Shown in pieces: positions 35,586 through 45,272 of a stretch of DNA of 48,989 bases (the stretch's first letter is position 1; each line of letters opens with the position of its first letter). The translations under genes were made by a program, and so were the position numbers. The notes beneath the pieces were generated by a model. It saw only the letters and a list, made by a program, of their open reading frames with translations, had not been told where the DNA came from and searched no databases. The stretch lies in assembly GCA_016179055.1 (NCBI GenBank), contig JACOSC010000079.1, positions 1-48,989 of the forward strand. Direction: 5' to 3'. This DNA comes from Acidobacteriota bacterium (lineage in GTDB: Bacteria > Acidobacteriota > UBA6911 > JACOSC01).

Positions 35586-35663
35586 ATGAAAGGACCCGAT
35601 GTGAACCCATCGTGACGGTGAGTTTCGGTTACGCAGGGCTACAGGCTCCCAAGGAGGCTGAGT

Positions 35664-38177
35664 ATGAACGACGAGAAAAGCAGCCATGTGCCGCCGCGTG
35701 CACCCCATGACCGCGTTGGAGAAAGTGGGGGGACCGCCAAAGATCCCATATGCGGCATGATGGTTAATCCCACCGCGGCGGCGGGTTCGCACGAACACCA
35801 AGGGCAGGTATACTATTTTTGTAGCTTGCACTGTTTGACCAAGTTCAGCGCCGAGCCGGAAAAATTTTTACGAACAGATCCGGCGACGTTGCCTCCCAAC
35901 CTGGTTTCCATTAGCCTATCACCGCCTGCCGCGGAGAAAAAAGCCGTCTATAGCTGCCCCGCGCATTCCGAAGTTCGGCTGGCGTCCTCCGGCCATTGCC
36001 CAAAATGCCGCGCCTGGCTTGAGCCGATCACCCCGGAACCAGTTACGAAACTACCGGCGCCCCTCGAGTATGTTTGTCCGATGCATACACAGATCGTGCA
36101 AATAGGGCCTGGTTACTGTCCGCTCTGTGGAATGGCTTTGGAGCCGCGTACCGCCACGGCGGAAGAGCCCGCCAATCCCGAACTGGTGGACATGCGCCGG
36201 CGCTTCCGCATTAGCCTGGTTTTGACGGTCCCCGTTCTTCTGCTCGGCATGTCGGAAATGATTCCTGGCCGGCCGGTTCTGCAGGCGTTCCCCGCTCACC
36301 TCCTCTCTTGGATTCAGTGGCTCCTTGCCACTCCCGTGGTATTGTGGGGTGGCTGGCCCTTCTTCGCGCGGGGCGCCGCTTCCATTATACATCGTCAATT
36401 GAACATGTTTACGCTTATCGCCATCGGTACCGGCGCCGCTTATGGCTATAGTTTGGTGGCCACGCTTTGGCCGTCGGTTTTTCCAGCCTCGTTTCGCAGC
36501 CATGGCGACGAAGTGGCCATCTACTTTGAAGCCGCCGCGGTGATCACGACGCTGGTGCTGCTCGGCCAGATCATTGAGCTGCGGGCGCGTAGCCGAACGG
36601 GGAGCGCCATCAAGGCCTTGCTGAGCTTGACGCCGAAAACGGCCCGCCGCTTAGGCGACCCTGGTATCGAAGAGGACGTTCCCCTCGACCGTGTCCAAAT
36701 GGGGGATCGCTTGCGTGTGCGTCCGGGAGAAAGCGTCCCGGTGGACGGCGTGGTCATTGAAGGCAACGGCTCCGTGGATGAATCCATGGTTACGGGCGAA
36801 TCCATGCCGGTGGAGAAGTCACCCAACAGTCGTGTGACCGGAGGAACCGTCAATGGCACAGGAAGCCTCATCATGCGTGTCGATAAGATCGGCCGTCATA
36901 CGCTGCTCGCCCAAATTGTTCGCATGGTCAGCGAAGCCCAACGCAGTCGCGCTCCGATCCAGCGCCTGGCCGACGTGGTTTCGTCCTACTTCGTGTGGGG
37001 GGTCGTGCTGACCGCCGCCGTTACGTTCGTGTTGTGGAGTTATATAGGACCGGAGCCGCGCATGGCGCACGCGCTGGTCAATGCCGTAGCCGTGCTGATC
37101 ATCGCCTGCCCTTGCGCGCTGGGACTGGCGACGCCCATGTCTATAATGGTGGGAACAGGCCGCGGGGCCTTGGCTGGAGTACTGATCAAGAACGCCGAGG
37201 CGTTGGAGGTCTTGGAAAAAGTAGACACGGTAGTGGTGGATAAGACCGGCACGCTCACCGAAGGCCGGCCGCGCTTGGTCTCCATCACGACGGCGCCGGA
37301 AATGGACGAGTTGGATCTTCTTCGCCTATCCGCCGGCCTCGAGCAGGCCAGCGAGCACCCTTTGGCGGCGGCTGTCGTCAATGCGGCTCGCGCTAAAGAT
37401 CTGCCTCTGGCGCGCCCCCAGAACTTTCATTACGTGACCGGACAAGGCGTGGCCGGCCAAATAGATGGACATAGCGTGGCTCTGGGAACGCCGTCGCTCC
37501 TGGGCGATGGGATTATCGTTCCGCACACTCTCCTCCAACAAGCCGAAGAGCGGCGGCGGATGGGGGAGACGGTGATGTTCGTAGCTATTGACGGCCGGCT
37601 GGCCGGCCTGCTGGGTGTGGCGGACCCCGTGAAGGAGAGCGCCAAAGAAGCGATAAAGCGCTTGCATGAAGATGGAGTGCGGATCGTCATGCTTACCGGC
37701 GACCATCGTGTCACCGCAGAGGCCGTGGCCCGTATCCTGGGGATCGATGAAGTTGTGGCGGAAGTGCTGCCGGACCAAAAAGGAAATGTTATTAAACGCT
37801 TGCAGGCCGAAGGGCGGATTGTGGCCATGGCCGGCGACGGCATAAACGACGCGCCGGCTCTGGCTCAGGCGCATGTCGGCATTGCGATGGGGACGGGCAC
37901 CGATGTCGCTATGGAGAGCGCCGGCGTGACCCTAGTCAAAGGCGACCTGCGAGGAATCGCACGGGCCCGTAAGCTGAGCCGAGCCACGATGCGAAACATC
38001 CGAGCGAATCTTTTCTTTGCGTTTGCTTACAATGCGGTTGGAATTCTGCTGGCGGCTGGGCTGCTGTATCCCTGGTTTGGGTTGCTGCTTAATCCCATGA
38101 TCGCCAGCGCGGCCATGACCTTCAGCTCGGTTTCGGTGATCAGCCACGCGTTGCGGTTAAATAAATTGAGTTTGTAA
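35664..38177 (+). CDS. copA: Copper-translocating P1B-type ATPase
   Basis: 837 residues. N-terminal YHS-like domain (about 22-70, [22 protein letters not shown]), then two heavy-metal-binding CPxH...CPxC segments: YSCPAHSEV...HCPKCRAWL (about 95-120) and YVCPMHTQI...YCPLCGMAL (about 134-158). The first lacks the GM of the usual CGM. The ATPase core has CPC at residues 482-484 ([12 protein letters not shown]), DKTGT at Asp526, the HP motif in [10 protein letters not shown], and [10 protein letters not shown]. The last helices carry YNAVGI and MTFSS, the metal-site residues of copper exporters. It pumps Cu(I) (possibly Ag(I)) out of the cytoplasm. AGGAGG precedes the ATG. Confidence 0.93.
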   Translation: MNDEKSSHVPPRAPHDRVGESGGTAKDPICGMMVNPTAAAGSHEHQGQVYYFCSLHCLTKFSAEPEKFLRTDPATLPPNLVSISLSPPAAEKKAVYSCPAHSEVRLASSGHCPKCRAWLEPITPEPVTKLPAPLEYVCPMHTQIVQIGPGYCPLCGMALEPRTATAEEPANPELVDMRRRFRISLVLTVPVLLLGMSEMIPGRPVLQAFPAHLLSWIQWLLATPVVLWGGWPFFARGAASIIHRQLNMFTLIAIGTGAAYGYSLVATLWPSVFPASFRSHGDEVAIYFEAAAVITTLVLLGQIIELRARSRTGSAIKALLSLTPKTARRLGDPGIEEDVPLDRVQMGDRLRVRPGESVPVDGVVIEGNGSVDESMVTGESMPVEKSPNSRVTGGTVNGTGSLIMRVDKIGRHTLLAQIVRMVSEAQRSRAPIQRLADVVSSYFVWGVVLTAAVTFVLWSYIGPEPRMAHALVNAVAVLIIACPCALGLATPMSIMVGTGRGALAGVLIKNAEALEVLEKVDTVVVDKTGTLTEGRPRLVSITTAPEMDELDLLRLSAGLEQASEHPLAAAVVNAARAKDLPLARPQNFHYVTGQGVAGQIDGHSVALGTPSLLGDGIIVPHTLLQQAEERRRMGETVMFVAIDGRLAGLLGVADPVKESAKEAIKRLHEDGVRIVMLTGDHRVTAEAVARILGIDEVVAEVLPDQKGNVIKRLQAEGRIVAMAGDGINDAPALAQAHVGIAMGTGTDVAMESAGVTLVKGDLRGIARARKLSRATMRNIRANLFFAFAYNAVGILLAAGLLYPWFGLLLNPMIASAAMTFSSVSVISHALRLNKLSL

Positions 38178-38273
38178 AGCGGTCGCGTTAGGGGATCGCA
38201 TGCTAAAAACACTAGCCTGGAAATCAATGGCAAAGATACGCGTGAAAGCGGCTGGAAACCCACCGGCAGAAGT

Positions 38274-38383
38274 ATCTTCTCAATAAATTCGGGTACAGGC
38301 CTTTCCCAAGATTCAGTAGTGGCATGTGGCCGTGCGCCCCTACATTTTTGGGATGATCCCATACCCCCGATTTATAGAGAAGA
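38274..38383. mobile_element. 110-bp MITE-like element, copy 1
   Basis: Begins ATCTTCTCAATAAATTCGGG and ends with CCCGATTTATAGAGAAGA, which are imperfect reverse complements. The body (CCAAGATTCAGT, TTGGGATGATCC) matches copy 2 at 38491-38599 in the same orientation. Too short to encode anything. Confidence 0.7.
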
Positions 38384-38402
38384 CTCGATGTCGGCCAATT
38401 AT

Positions 38403-38485
38403 ATCCCTGAAAGGGATACCTAAAATAGCCGGGGGTGGAGCGGAGCGGAACCCCCGGCTATCTTATTCGGCCCTTTCAGGGCCGG
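38403..38485. repeat. Palindrome between the two MITE copies
   Basis: ATCCCTGAAAGGGAT, a TAGCCGGGGGTGGAGCGGAG...CCCCCGGCTA hairpin (about 38426-38460) and GGCCCTTTCAGGGCC. It has the B/C architecture of the cassettes but a different sequence. Confidence 0.75.
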
Positions 38486-38490
38486 CGAGT

Positions 38491-38599
38491 ATCTTCTCAA
38501 TAAATTGTGTAAGGGCTTCTTCCAAGATTCAGTGACAACATGAGTCCGCGGGCCCTGACATTATTGGGATAATCCATTGCCCCGATTTATTGAGAAGAT
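38491..38599. mobile_element. 110-bp MITE-like element, copy 2
   Basis: Begins ATCTTCTCAATAAATT and ends AATAAATC-type inverted sequence (CCCGATTTATTGAGAAGAT), 16 or more bases of near-perfect inverted ends. It lies 18 bases past the sufR stop and might serve as its terminator hairpin as well. Confidence 0.7.
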
Positions 38600-38617
38600 G
38601 CCGGCAGAGGCTCTCCG

Positions 38618-39253
38618 TCACTTGGCGGTGTGTTGAATGATATAAGAACAGTAATTCTGTTCAGCCAAAAGATGATGGTCGCGAGTGACCTTGGCCTCCA
38701 GAAGCTCCGTAAGGTAAGATTGCTCACAACTACAAGTATCCGGGAAATTCTTGGCCACTTGCGCAATCGGGCAGTTGAACAACTTTAAATGGATTTCCAT
38801 TTCACTGACCGGCTGAACTTCCGGCTCATACCCATATTGGTCTAAGATATTACAGACGGTCTTAACCTTGGCAGGAAAATCTTTGCCGGCGAGCTTCTCT
38901 CGATGATTCTCGACGAAACGACGCGATCGCCTTTCGAATATCTCGCGTAGCTTAATGAATCCATCCGTTACATTAAGGTCCTCTAAAAGCTCCAGAAGCA
39001 TTTTCGCATAGGTCTTTGGGAAAAACTGGTCGGCGGCGTCCGTGAGTCTGTAGACGTGTGTAGGCCGGCCTCGGGGCAGCCGCACGAGCTGTGCGGTCAC
39101 CAGTCCCTGGCTATTAAGTATGGCTAGTTGCCGATGAACCGCCATGGTGGTAACCTGTAAAGCTTTGCAAAGCGCATCGGTGGTAAGACCGCCATCGCTC
39201 TTGCGCAGCAGTTCGAGAATCTGACGCTGAGTAGAATCCTTGCTCTCGTTCAT
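38618..39253 (-). CDS. sufR: SufR-like Fe-S sensing transcriptional regulator
   Basis: 211 residues. An N-terminal winged helix (about 8-70: ILELLRKSDGGLTTDALCKA, TMAVHRQLAILNSQGLV, PRGRPTHVYRLT) is followed by a helical linker and a cysteine-bearing C-terminal domain: FNCPIAQVA, DTCSCEQSY and NYCSYII, which match the cluster-ligand region of cyanobacterial SufR. It is expected to bind a [4Fe-4S] cluster and repress the divergent suf operon when the cluster is present. Its Shine-Dalgarno AAGGA lies in the target duplication of the 180-bp insert directly upstream of the ATG (see 39270-39449). Confidence 0.88.
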   Translation of the reverse strand: MNESKDSTQRQILELLRKSDGGLTTDALCKALQVTTMAVHRQLAILNSQGLVTAQLVRLPRGRPTHVYRLTDAADQFFPKTYAKMLLELLEDLNVTDGFIKLREIFERRSRRFVENHREKLAGKDFPAKVKTVCNILDQYGYEPEVQPVSEMEIHLKLFNCPIAQVAKNFPDTCSCEQSYLTELLEAKVTRDHHLLAEQNYCSYIIQHTAK

Positions 39254-39269
39254 AGGTTCAATTTCCTTA

Positions 39270-39449
39270 ACTGTTCACGGGGGTCATGGGTCGGGGATCG
39301 GGCGATATTGCTTGACTTTCTTTTCCAAAGACTTCCGCAATCCGTTAAGCATCCGCCCCACTACCAATCTCTAAATCACGATGATTCGAGACAGTCATCG
39401 GTACCACTGGGCCCTTGGCCCCTGATCCCCGATCCCTGTGAACAGTTAC
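39270..39449. mobile_element. 180-bp MITE-like insert with inverted ends and target duplication
   Basis: Left end ACTGTTCACGGGGGTCATGG and right end, reversed, GTAACTGTTCACAGGGATCG, continuing with GGGGATC on both sides: about 28 bases of imperfect inverted repeat. CAATTTCCTTA flanks it directly on both sides (39259-39269 and 39450-39460), a 9- to 11-bp target duplication. No ORF inside. It sits five bases beyond the sufR start codon. Confidence 0.8.
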
Positions 39450-39517
39450 CAATTTCCTTATCCTCTGAGGTGTCATATTACCACTGAAAATTTGATATGT
39501 CTAGCGAATATTTAAAT

Positions 39518-39532
39518 TATTTAGACTAAATA
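39518..39532. promoter_or_regulatory. Candidate operator between sufR and sufB
   Basis: TATTTAG-A-CTAAATA, a perfect 15-base dyad, in a strongly AT-rich stretch. A second perfect palindrome TGACATGTCA (39556-39565) overlaps the predicted -35. SufR or an IscR-like protein are the obvious candidates; neither site matches the cyanobacterial CAAC-N6-GTTG pattern exactly. Confidence 0.45.
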
Positions 39533-39554
39533 GTATATAATATATATTTTAATG

Positions 39555-39583
39555 TTGACATGTCACTAACTTTGCGATAACGT
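39555..39583 (+). promoter_or_regulatory. Predicted suf operon promoter
   Basis: TTGACA (39555-39560), 17-base spacer, TAACGT (39578-39583): a perfect -35 with a weak -10, 91 bases before the sufB ATG. Confidence 0.5.
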
Positions 39584-39673
39584 AGGCATTTGGAATAAGG
39601 CTCGGGCCAAATATAGCCCGCCGAAAGCACGCAATTTGACGGTGTGACACGTACGTCCTGGAGGATTACGCTT

Positions 39674-41119
39674 ATGGGGTCAAATCCCCTAATCCGAGAC
39701 CTGACAAGCCGTGAATACAAATTCGGGTTTGTTACAGAAATCGAGGCGGACGCCGCGCCGCGCGGACTCAACGAAGACACTATCCGTCTCATTTCCTCCA
39801 AAAAAAAGGAACCGGAGTTCATGCTCGAATGGCGTTTGAAAGCCTATCGGCATTGGCTGACGCTTGTCGAGCCCAAATGGGCGAGCGTGCACTATCCTAA
39901 GATTGATTACCAGGACATCATCTATTATTCAGCCCCAAAAACTAAATCGGACGGTCCACAAAGTTTGGACGAAGTTGACCCGGAGCTCTTAGCCACCTAC
40001 GAAAAACTGGGTGTACCCTTAAAAGAGCGAGAGATACTGGCCGGCGTGGCGGTCGACGCGGTGTTTGACAGTGTCTCGGTGGCTACGACCTTCAAAGAAA
40101 AGCTCGCCGGCATGGGAATTATTTTCTGTTCCTTCTCCGAAGCGGTGCGGAATTTCCCTGACCTGGTGAAGAAATATCTGGGAACGGTGGTGCCCTACAC
40201 CGACAACTTTTTTGCGGCGCTGAATTCCGCTGTGTTTAGCGACGGATCTTTTTGCTATATTCCCAAGTCCGTCCGCTGCCCCATGGAGCTTTCCACATAC
40301 TTTCGCATCAACGCCGCCGATTCCGGCCAGTTTGAGCGGACTTTGATTATCGCCGACGAAGAGGCCAACGTGAGCTACTTGGAGGGCTGCACGGCGCCGA
40401 AGCGGGATAAGAATCAATTGCACGCGGCGGTGGTTGAACTGATTGCGCTCAATCACGCCCAGATCAAGTATTCCACAGTGCAAAACTGGTACGCCGGCGA
40501 CAAGGAAGGCAAAGGCGGCATTTATAATTTTGTCACCAAGCGCGGAAAATGCCTCGGAAAAAATTCGAAGATCTCCTGGACGCAAGTGGAGACCGGTTCG
40601 GCCATCACCTGGAAGTATCCCAGCGTGATTTTGCTGGGGGATAACTCCGTGGGCGAGTTTTATTCCGTAGCGCTGACCAATCATCGTCAACAAGCCGATA
40701 CCGGCACCAAGATGATTCATATCGGGCAACACACCAAGAGCACGATCATCTCCAAAGGCATATCCGCCGGTCATGGCGGCAATACCTACCGTGGCTTGGT
40801 TAAGATATTGCCGAACGCCGCCGGTGCGCGCAATTACTCGCAGTGTGATTCATTGTTAATTGGCAATCAATGCAGCGCCAACACGTTCCCTTATCTTGAA
40901 GTGCAGAATAGCTCGTCGCATTTGGAGCACGAAGCCTCCACTTCGAAGATCAGCGAAGCGCAATTATTTTATTGCAAGCAACGCGGCATTTCGGCAGAGA
41001 ACGCCGTGTCCATGATTGTAAATGGATTCTGCAAGGAAGTGTTTCGCAAGCTCCCTATGGAATTTGCCGTGGAAGCCACCAAACTGCTCAGTGTCAGCCT
41101 CGAAGGGACCGTCGGCTAA
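39674..41119 (+). CDS. sufB: Fe-S cluster assembly protein SufB
   Basis: 481 residues, normal for SufB. The parallel beta-helix core has the family motifs [56 protein letters not shown] and the C-terminal [19 protein letters not shown]. SufB forms the SufBC2D scaffold on which clusters are built. The ATG at 39674 has GGAGG ten bases upstream; a GTG at 39644 lies before the ribosome site and is rejected. First gene of the operon, 28 bases before sufC. Confidence 0.97.
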   Translation: MGSNPLIRDLTSREYKFGFVTEIEADAAPRGLNEDTIRLISSKKKEPEFMLEWRLKAYRHWLTLVEPKWASVHYPKIDYQDIIYYSAPKTKSDGPQSLDEVDPELLATYEKLGVPLKEREILAGVAVDAVFDSVSVATTFKEKLAGMGIIFCSFSEAVRNFPDLVKKYLGTVVPYTDNFFAALNSAVFSDGSFCYIPKSVRCPMELSTYFRINAADSGQFERTLIIADEEANVSYLEGCTAPKRDKNQLHAAVVELIALNHAQIKYSTVQNWYAGDKEGKGGIYNFVTKRGKCLGKNSKISWTQVETGSAITWKYPSVILLGDNSVGEFYSVALTNHRQQADTGTKMIHIGQHTKSTIISKGISAGHGGNTYRGLVKILPNAAGARNYSQCDSLLIGNQCSANTFPYLEVQNSSSHLEHEASTSKISEAQLFYCKQRGISAENAVSMIVNGFCKEVFRKLPMEFAVEATKLLSVSLEGTVG

Positions 41120-41147
41120 TTAGGTTATACTGGTTAAGGAGTTCATA

Positions 41148-41918
41148 ATGCTGGAAATTCGTAATCTCGTTGTGTCGATTAACAACAAGCAAATCCTCAA
41201 CGGGATCAACTTGACCGTAGACGCCGGGCAGGTGCACGCCATCATGGGTCCCAACGGCTCCGGCAAGAGCACGCTGGCCTACGTTTTGGCCGGACATCCT
41301 TCCTACACGGTAACCGCCGGCGAGATACTTTACGAAGAGAAAAACCTGCTGGCGATGGCTCCCGAAGACCGAGCCCGCGCCGGAATTTTTCTGGCGTTTC
41401 AGTACCCCGTCGAAATCCCCGGCGTGAGCAACGCCTATTTCTTGAAGGCGGCGGTCAACGAAATTCGCAAGCGCCGGGGACTGGAAGAATACGATGCCAT
41501 GGAATTCCTGGAGCTTCTCAAAGAAAAAACTCGGATTGTAGAAATGGATCCGGCCCTGATGAACCGCATGGTCAATGAGGGTTTTTCCGGCGGCGAGAAG
41601 AAGCGGAACGAGATCTTGCAAATGGCGGTGCTCGAGCCCAAACTGGCGATTCTGGACGAAACGGACTCCGGTCTGGATATCGATGCGCTGCGCATTGTCG
41701 CCAACGGGATAAACAAATTGCGCAGCCCCAACAATGCCATTATCGCGGTAACCCACTATCAGCGCCTGCTTGATTATGTCATACCGGATTTTGTGCACGT
41801 TCTTTTTAACGGCCGAATTATCAAATCGGGCGGCAAGGAACTAGCCTTCGAGCTCGAAGCGAAGGGATACGATTGGACCAAGGATCGATCGGAAACCACT
41901 CAGACCGAAATTGTGTAA
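41148..41918 (+). CDS. sufC: Fe-S cluster assembly ATPase SufC
   Basis: 256 residues, ABC-type ATPase. Walker [10 protein letters not shown] (residues 34-42), signature [11 protein letters not shown], Walker [13 protein letters not shown]. The E-T-D-S-G-L-D sequence with [14 protein letters not shown] is specific to SufC. It powers conformational change in the SufBC2D scaffold in the cytoplasm. AAGGAG lies upstream of the ATG. Confidence 0.97.
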   Translation: MLEIRNLVVSINNKQILNGINLTVDAGQVHAIMGPNGSGKSTLAYVLAGHPSYTVTAGEILYEEKNLLAMAPEDRARAGIFLAFQYPVEIPGVSNAYFLKAAVNEIRKRRGLEEYDAMEFLELLKEKTRIVEMDPALMNRMVNEGFSGGEKKRNEILQMAVLEPKLAILDETDSGLDIDALRIVANGINKLRSPNNAIIAVTHYQRLLDYVIPDFVHVLFNGRIIKSGGKELAFELEAKGYDWTKDRSETTQTEIV

Positions 41919-41933
41919 GAGGAGACCCTCGTG

Positions 41934-43277
41934 ATGCTCCCAGTTTCTCTTGAAAAGGATAAGTTCCGCGGGGATTTCGAACGGCTCCAGCGCACCGGAG
42001 CCAGGACAGCGCCAGTTTGGCTCCACCAGTTGCGCGCCCAGGCGATGCGCGGGTTTGAGGCTCTGCCTTTTCCAACCGTGCGCGATGAAGATTGGCGATT
42101 CACCAACGTGGCCCCCATTCTGGCAACTCCGTTTCGTTCCGCTAACGGCGACGGCCGCCCGGGGCCGGCTATTGATCAAATTTTGCCGCAGGGCTTGGCC
42201 ACCCTAAAAGGAAATCGGTTGGTATTTTTGAACGGCCTCTATGCGAAGGAACTTTCTTTCCAGGTGCAATCGCCGGGCGAGGCGGTCATCATTTCTCAGG
42301 CCGAAGCGATCAGTCGTGATCTGGAGATCCTCAGAACGCACTTGGCGCAGCAAGCGCCTTACGAAAAAGATGTGTTCACCGCGCTCAATACGGCCTTCGT
42401 ACAAGATGGCGGCTGTGTGTATATTCCCAACGATGTCGATGTGACCGACCCCATTCACTTGCTCTTCGTCTATGGCGGCGGCGAGACCGCAACGGTTTCC
42501 TACCCACGTAATCTCTTCGTATTGGGCCGAGGCAGTCGGGCGACCCTGATCGAAAGCCACGTCGGTCTATACGGCAGCCCAACGCTCAGCAATTCCGTAA
42601 CCGAAATTGTGGTCGGCGAGGGCGCCAGCTTGGATCATTATAAAATCCAAGCCGAGAACGATGCCGCCTTTCACCTGGCGACCACGCACGTGCGTCAAGC
42701 GCGCGGTAGCCATTACTCAAACTTTTTGCTATCGATGGGCGCCGCCATTGCGAGAAACAATTTGACCGTGCAGTTGGCGGCCGAAGGCTGTGGGTGCGTC
42801 CTCAACGGGCTTTACTTGGCCACCGGCAAGCAGCATGTCGATAACCATACAACGATTGATCACGCCCAGCCCCAGGGCACGAGTCAAGAGTTGTATAAGG
42901 GGATCTTAGCGGGGCGAGCCAAGGCCGTGTTCCATGGGAAGATCGTCGTCCGAAAGGACGCGCAGAAAACCGATGCCCAGCAAACCAACAAGAACCTGCT
43001 GCTCTCCGATGACGCGCAAGTCAACACCACGCCGCAACTGGAGATCCTGGCCGATGACGTGAAATGCGCCCACGGCGCCACTGTCGGCCAGTTGGAAGAG
43101 GACGCCATTTTTTATTTCAAGAGCCGAGGGATCGGCGATGCGACGGCTCGGCGTCTGTTAACCTATGGATTTGCCGGCGATGTAATCAACCGGATTCAGT
43201 CTGAGCCCATACGGGCGCCGCTGAACCGTATGATCCTGTCGACGATTGCCGGCCTGGGAGCCAAGGAGAGCGTATGA
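41934..43277 (+). CDS. sufD: Fe-S cluster assembly protein SufD
   Basis: 447 residues. N-terminal helical part with FPTVRDEDWRFTNVAPI, then the beta-helix shared with SufB (VFTALNTAFVQDGGCVYIP, GRAKAVFHGKIVVRKDAQKT, and QTNKNLLLSDDAQVNTTPQL). C-terminal ATARRLLTYGFAGDVI is typical. It pairs with SufB in the scaffold. ATG 41934 directly follows a GTG at 41931 that could also initiate; AAGAGGAGA lies upstream. Overlaps sufS by ATGA. Confidence 0.95.
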   Translation: MLPVSLEKDKFRGDFERLQRTGARTAPVWLHQLRAQAMRGFEALPFPTVRDEDWRFTNVAPILATPFRSANGDGRPGPAIDQILPQGLATLKGNRLVFLNGLYAKELSFQVQSPGEAVIISQAEAISRDLEILRTHLAQQAPYEKDVFTALNTAFVQDGGCVYIPNDVDVTDPIHLLFVYGGGETATVSYPRNLFVLGRGSRATLIESHVGLYGSPTLSNSVTEIVVGEGASLDHYKIQAENDAAFHLATTHVRQARGSHYSNFLLSMGAAIARNNLTVQLAAEGCGCVLNGLYLATGKQHVDNHTTIDHAQPQGTSQELYKGILAGRAKAVFHGKIVVRKDAQKTDAQQTNKNLLLSDDAQVNTTPQLEILADDVKCAHGATVGQLEEDAIFYFKSRGIGDATARRLLTYGFAGDVINRIQSEPIRAPLNRMILSTIAGLGAKESV

Positions 43278-44545
43278 TTCGCACGAATGAAATAGGCGCC
43301 CCGCCAGGATTGCTAAAGAGGGCTGCCATGTTCGATGTTCAAAAAATCAGGCAAGATTTCCCGATTCTGAATCAAAAAGTGCATGGCCGGCCGCTTATCT
43401 ATCTGGATAACGCGGCCACCTCGCAAAAGCCGCAAGCCGTTATCGATACCATCACACGCTACTACTTGGAGCAAAACGCCAATATCCACCGCGGCGTTCA
43501 TTATCTTAGCGAGTGGGCCACGCGCGCGTATGAAGAATCTCGTCTTAAGGCTCAAAGGTTTTTAAATGCGACCGACGCACGGGAAATTATTTTTGTCCGC
43601 GGCGCCACGGAAGCCATCAATCTGGTGGCCCATAGTTACGGCTTGAAATATATTACGGCCGGCGACGAGATATTGATTTCAGCCATCGAGCATCATTCCA
43701 ATATTGTTCCTTGGCAAATGCTGTGCCAAACCACCGGCGCCATTTTGCGAGTGGCGCCCATGAACGACCAGGGCGAACTGTTATTGGACGAATACGAGCG
43801 ACTGCTCGGTCCGCGAACCAAGTTGGTGTCGCTGGTTCACGTATCGAATGCGCTGGGCAGCCTTAATCCGATTAAGGCAATGGTTGCGATGGCCCGCCGC
43901 TGGAACGCCCGCGTGATGGTTGATGGCGCGCAGGCGGCGCCGCATCTCGCCATTGACGTACAGGAACTGGATTGTGATTTCTATACTTTCTCCGGACACA
44001 AAGTGTTCGGTCCGACCGGAATTGGCGTGCTCTATGGCAAGCGGGAATGGCTGGAGCAAATGCCGCCCTATCAAGGCGGCGGCGACATGATTATCTCTGT
44101 GAGTTTTGAGAAAACCGAGTATAACCATCTCCCATTCAAGTTTGAAGCGGGCACGCCGCACATTGCCGGCGCGATCGGCCTGGGGGCTGCCCTTGACTAT
44201 GTTAATCAAATTGGTTTGGATACCATTGCGCGCTACGAGCATGATTTGCTGGCGTATGCCACGGAGGCGGTTGCCGCGATTCCCGGCCTACGCCTGATAG
44301 GGACCGCTCGGGAAAAGGCCGGCGTCCTCGGTTTTGTGCTCGACGGAGTGCACGCGCACGATATTGGCACGGTGCTCGACCACGCGGGCATTGCGATACG
44401 CGCCGGCCATCATTGCGCCATGCCGGTGATGAAACGTCTCGGCGTGCCGGCCACGGCACGGGCGTCCCTCGCCTTCTACAATACCAAAGAAGAGATCGAT
44501 GCGCTGGTGCAAGGAATATACAAGGTCAAGGAGATGTTCGATTGA
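43274..44545 (+). CDS. sufS: Cysteine desulfurase SufS
   Basis: 423 residues of the class V aminotransferase type. YLDNAATSQKPQAVID near the start, the PLP lysine in TFSGHKVFGPTG (Lys243), histidine in SAIEHHSNIVPW, and the catalytic cysteine in RAGHHCAMPVM (Cys381). It converts cysteine to alanine and passes the sulfur to SufU. The RAGHHC environment and the context mark it as SufS rather than IscS. AAGGAGAG precedes the ATG; a second in-frame ATG at 43328 is where many homologs begin. Overlaps sufD by four bases and sufU by one (TGATG). Confidence 0.96.
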   Translation: MIRTNEIGAPPGLLKRAAMFDVQKIRQDFPILNQKVHGRPLIYLDNAATSQKPQAVIDTITRYYLEQNANIHRGVHYLSEWATRAYEESRLKAQRFLNATDAREIIFVRGATEAINLVAHSYGLKYITAGDEILISAIEHHSNIVPWQMLCQTTGAILRVAPMNDQGELLLDEYERLLGPRTKLVSLVHVSNALGSLNPIKAMVAMARRWNARVMVDGAQAAPHLAIDVQELDCDFYTFSGHKVFGPTGIGVLYGKREWLEQMPPYQGGGDMIISVSFEKTEYNHLPFKFEAGTPHIAGAIGLGAALDYVNQIGLDTIARYEHDLLAYATEAVAAIPGLRLIGTAREKAGVLGFVLDGVHAHDIGTVLDHAGIAIRAGHHCAMPVMKRLGVPATARASLAFYNTKEEIDALVQGIYKVKEMFD

Positions 44546-44997
44546 TGTCTGATCTTGGTGAGCTCTACCAACAGGTAATTCTTGATCACAACAAAAGGCC
44601 GCGCAATTTCCGTAGATTGGAAGAGGCTAATCACCGTGCCGACGGGCACAACCCTCTCTGCGGAGACCAATTGACGGTTTATTTGCAAATGGAAGGCGAC
44701 GTAATTCGAGACATAGCTTTTCATGGCGCCGGGTGCGCCATCTCTAAAGCCTCCGCGTCTTTGATGACGGAGAGTGTGAAAGGCAAGACCAAGTTAGAGG
44801 CTGAGCAGATTTTTGAGAAGATGCACAAATTGCTGACCGGCGACCCGTGCGCGTTGGTCGAAACTGGGGGCCTGGGAAAGCTGGCCGTCTTTTCCGGTGT
44901 CTGCGAATTTCCGGTGCGCGTCAAGTGCGCTAGCCTGGCCTGGCATACCTTGCGGGCCGCCCTCGAACAAATCAAGGAAGCGGTGTCGACGGAATAA
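44545..44997 (+). CDS. sufU: SUF sulfur-transfer protein SufU
   Basis: 150 residues. The start MSDLGELYQQVILDHNKRPR and three conserved cysteines, in NPLCGDQL, GAGCAISKAS and RVKCASLAW, match SufU, which uses zinc to accept sulfur from SufS. The long insert before the third cysteine (KMHKLLTGD...) distinguishes SufU from IscU. Start codon overlaps the sufS stop; translation is probably coupled. The in-frame extension upstream of 44545 lies in the sufS gene and is rejected. Confidence 0.95.
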   Translation: MSDLGELYQQVILDHNKRPRNFRRLEEANHRADGHNPLCGDQLTVYLQMEGDVIRDIAFHGAGCAISKASASLMTESVKGKTKLEAEQIFEKMHKLLTGDPCALVETGGLGKLAVFSGVCEFPVRVKCASLAWHTLRAALEQIKEAVSTE

Positions 44998-45006
44998 TAT
45001 TGAAAA

Positions 45007-45034
45007 ACAGCACCGCCTGCGGTAGCGGGCGGGT
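45007..45034. repeat. F-family 28-bp unit (copy 2)
   Basis: ACAGCACCG-CCT-GCGGTAGCG-GGCGGG, ten bases after the sufU stop; compare 21078-21105, also just past a gene end. Downstream, GGTTGC-TACC-GCAACC (about 45065-45080) is a small hairpin. Confidence 0.7.
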
Positions 45035-45096
45035 AGGCCGAGATGGGAAGGCCGTGGCACACTCGGTTGCTACCGCAACCTGTACTGTTTCGCCGG

Positions 45097-45268
45097 AGTT
45101 ATTTTTAGAAGAGTTGTACATGCGCCCTGTGGGCGCACTACGACGTATGAAAATAGCAACGATACTCCTGGGAGCGCCCCGACTACCGTCGGGGCAAGGG
45201 TGGACGCGGTCGGCGACGGGACTCGCCGGCAGGGATGCCGGCGCTCCCAGGGTTTTTCAGAGGGAGTG
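45097..45268. repeat. E-family repeat, copy 2, placed between sufU and the sufT-like gene
   Basis: About 170 bases matching 33250-33420: ATGCGCCCTGTGGGCGC, CTGGGAGCGCCCCGACTACC, GCCGGCAGGGATGCCGGC, GCGCTCCCAG and the terminal TTTTTCAGAGGGAG. The last bases give the ribosome-binding site of the next gene. Its internal frame (MRPVGALRRMKI... to RDAGAPRVFQRE) continues without a stop into that gene. Confidence 0.8.
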
Positions 45269-45272
45269 GCAC

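Noticed and set aside
40019-40774. Minus-strand ORF of 251 codons
   Set aside because: Antisense to sufB, no motif; the SufB frame is certain.
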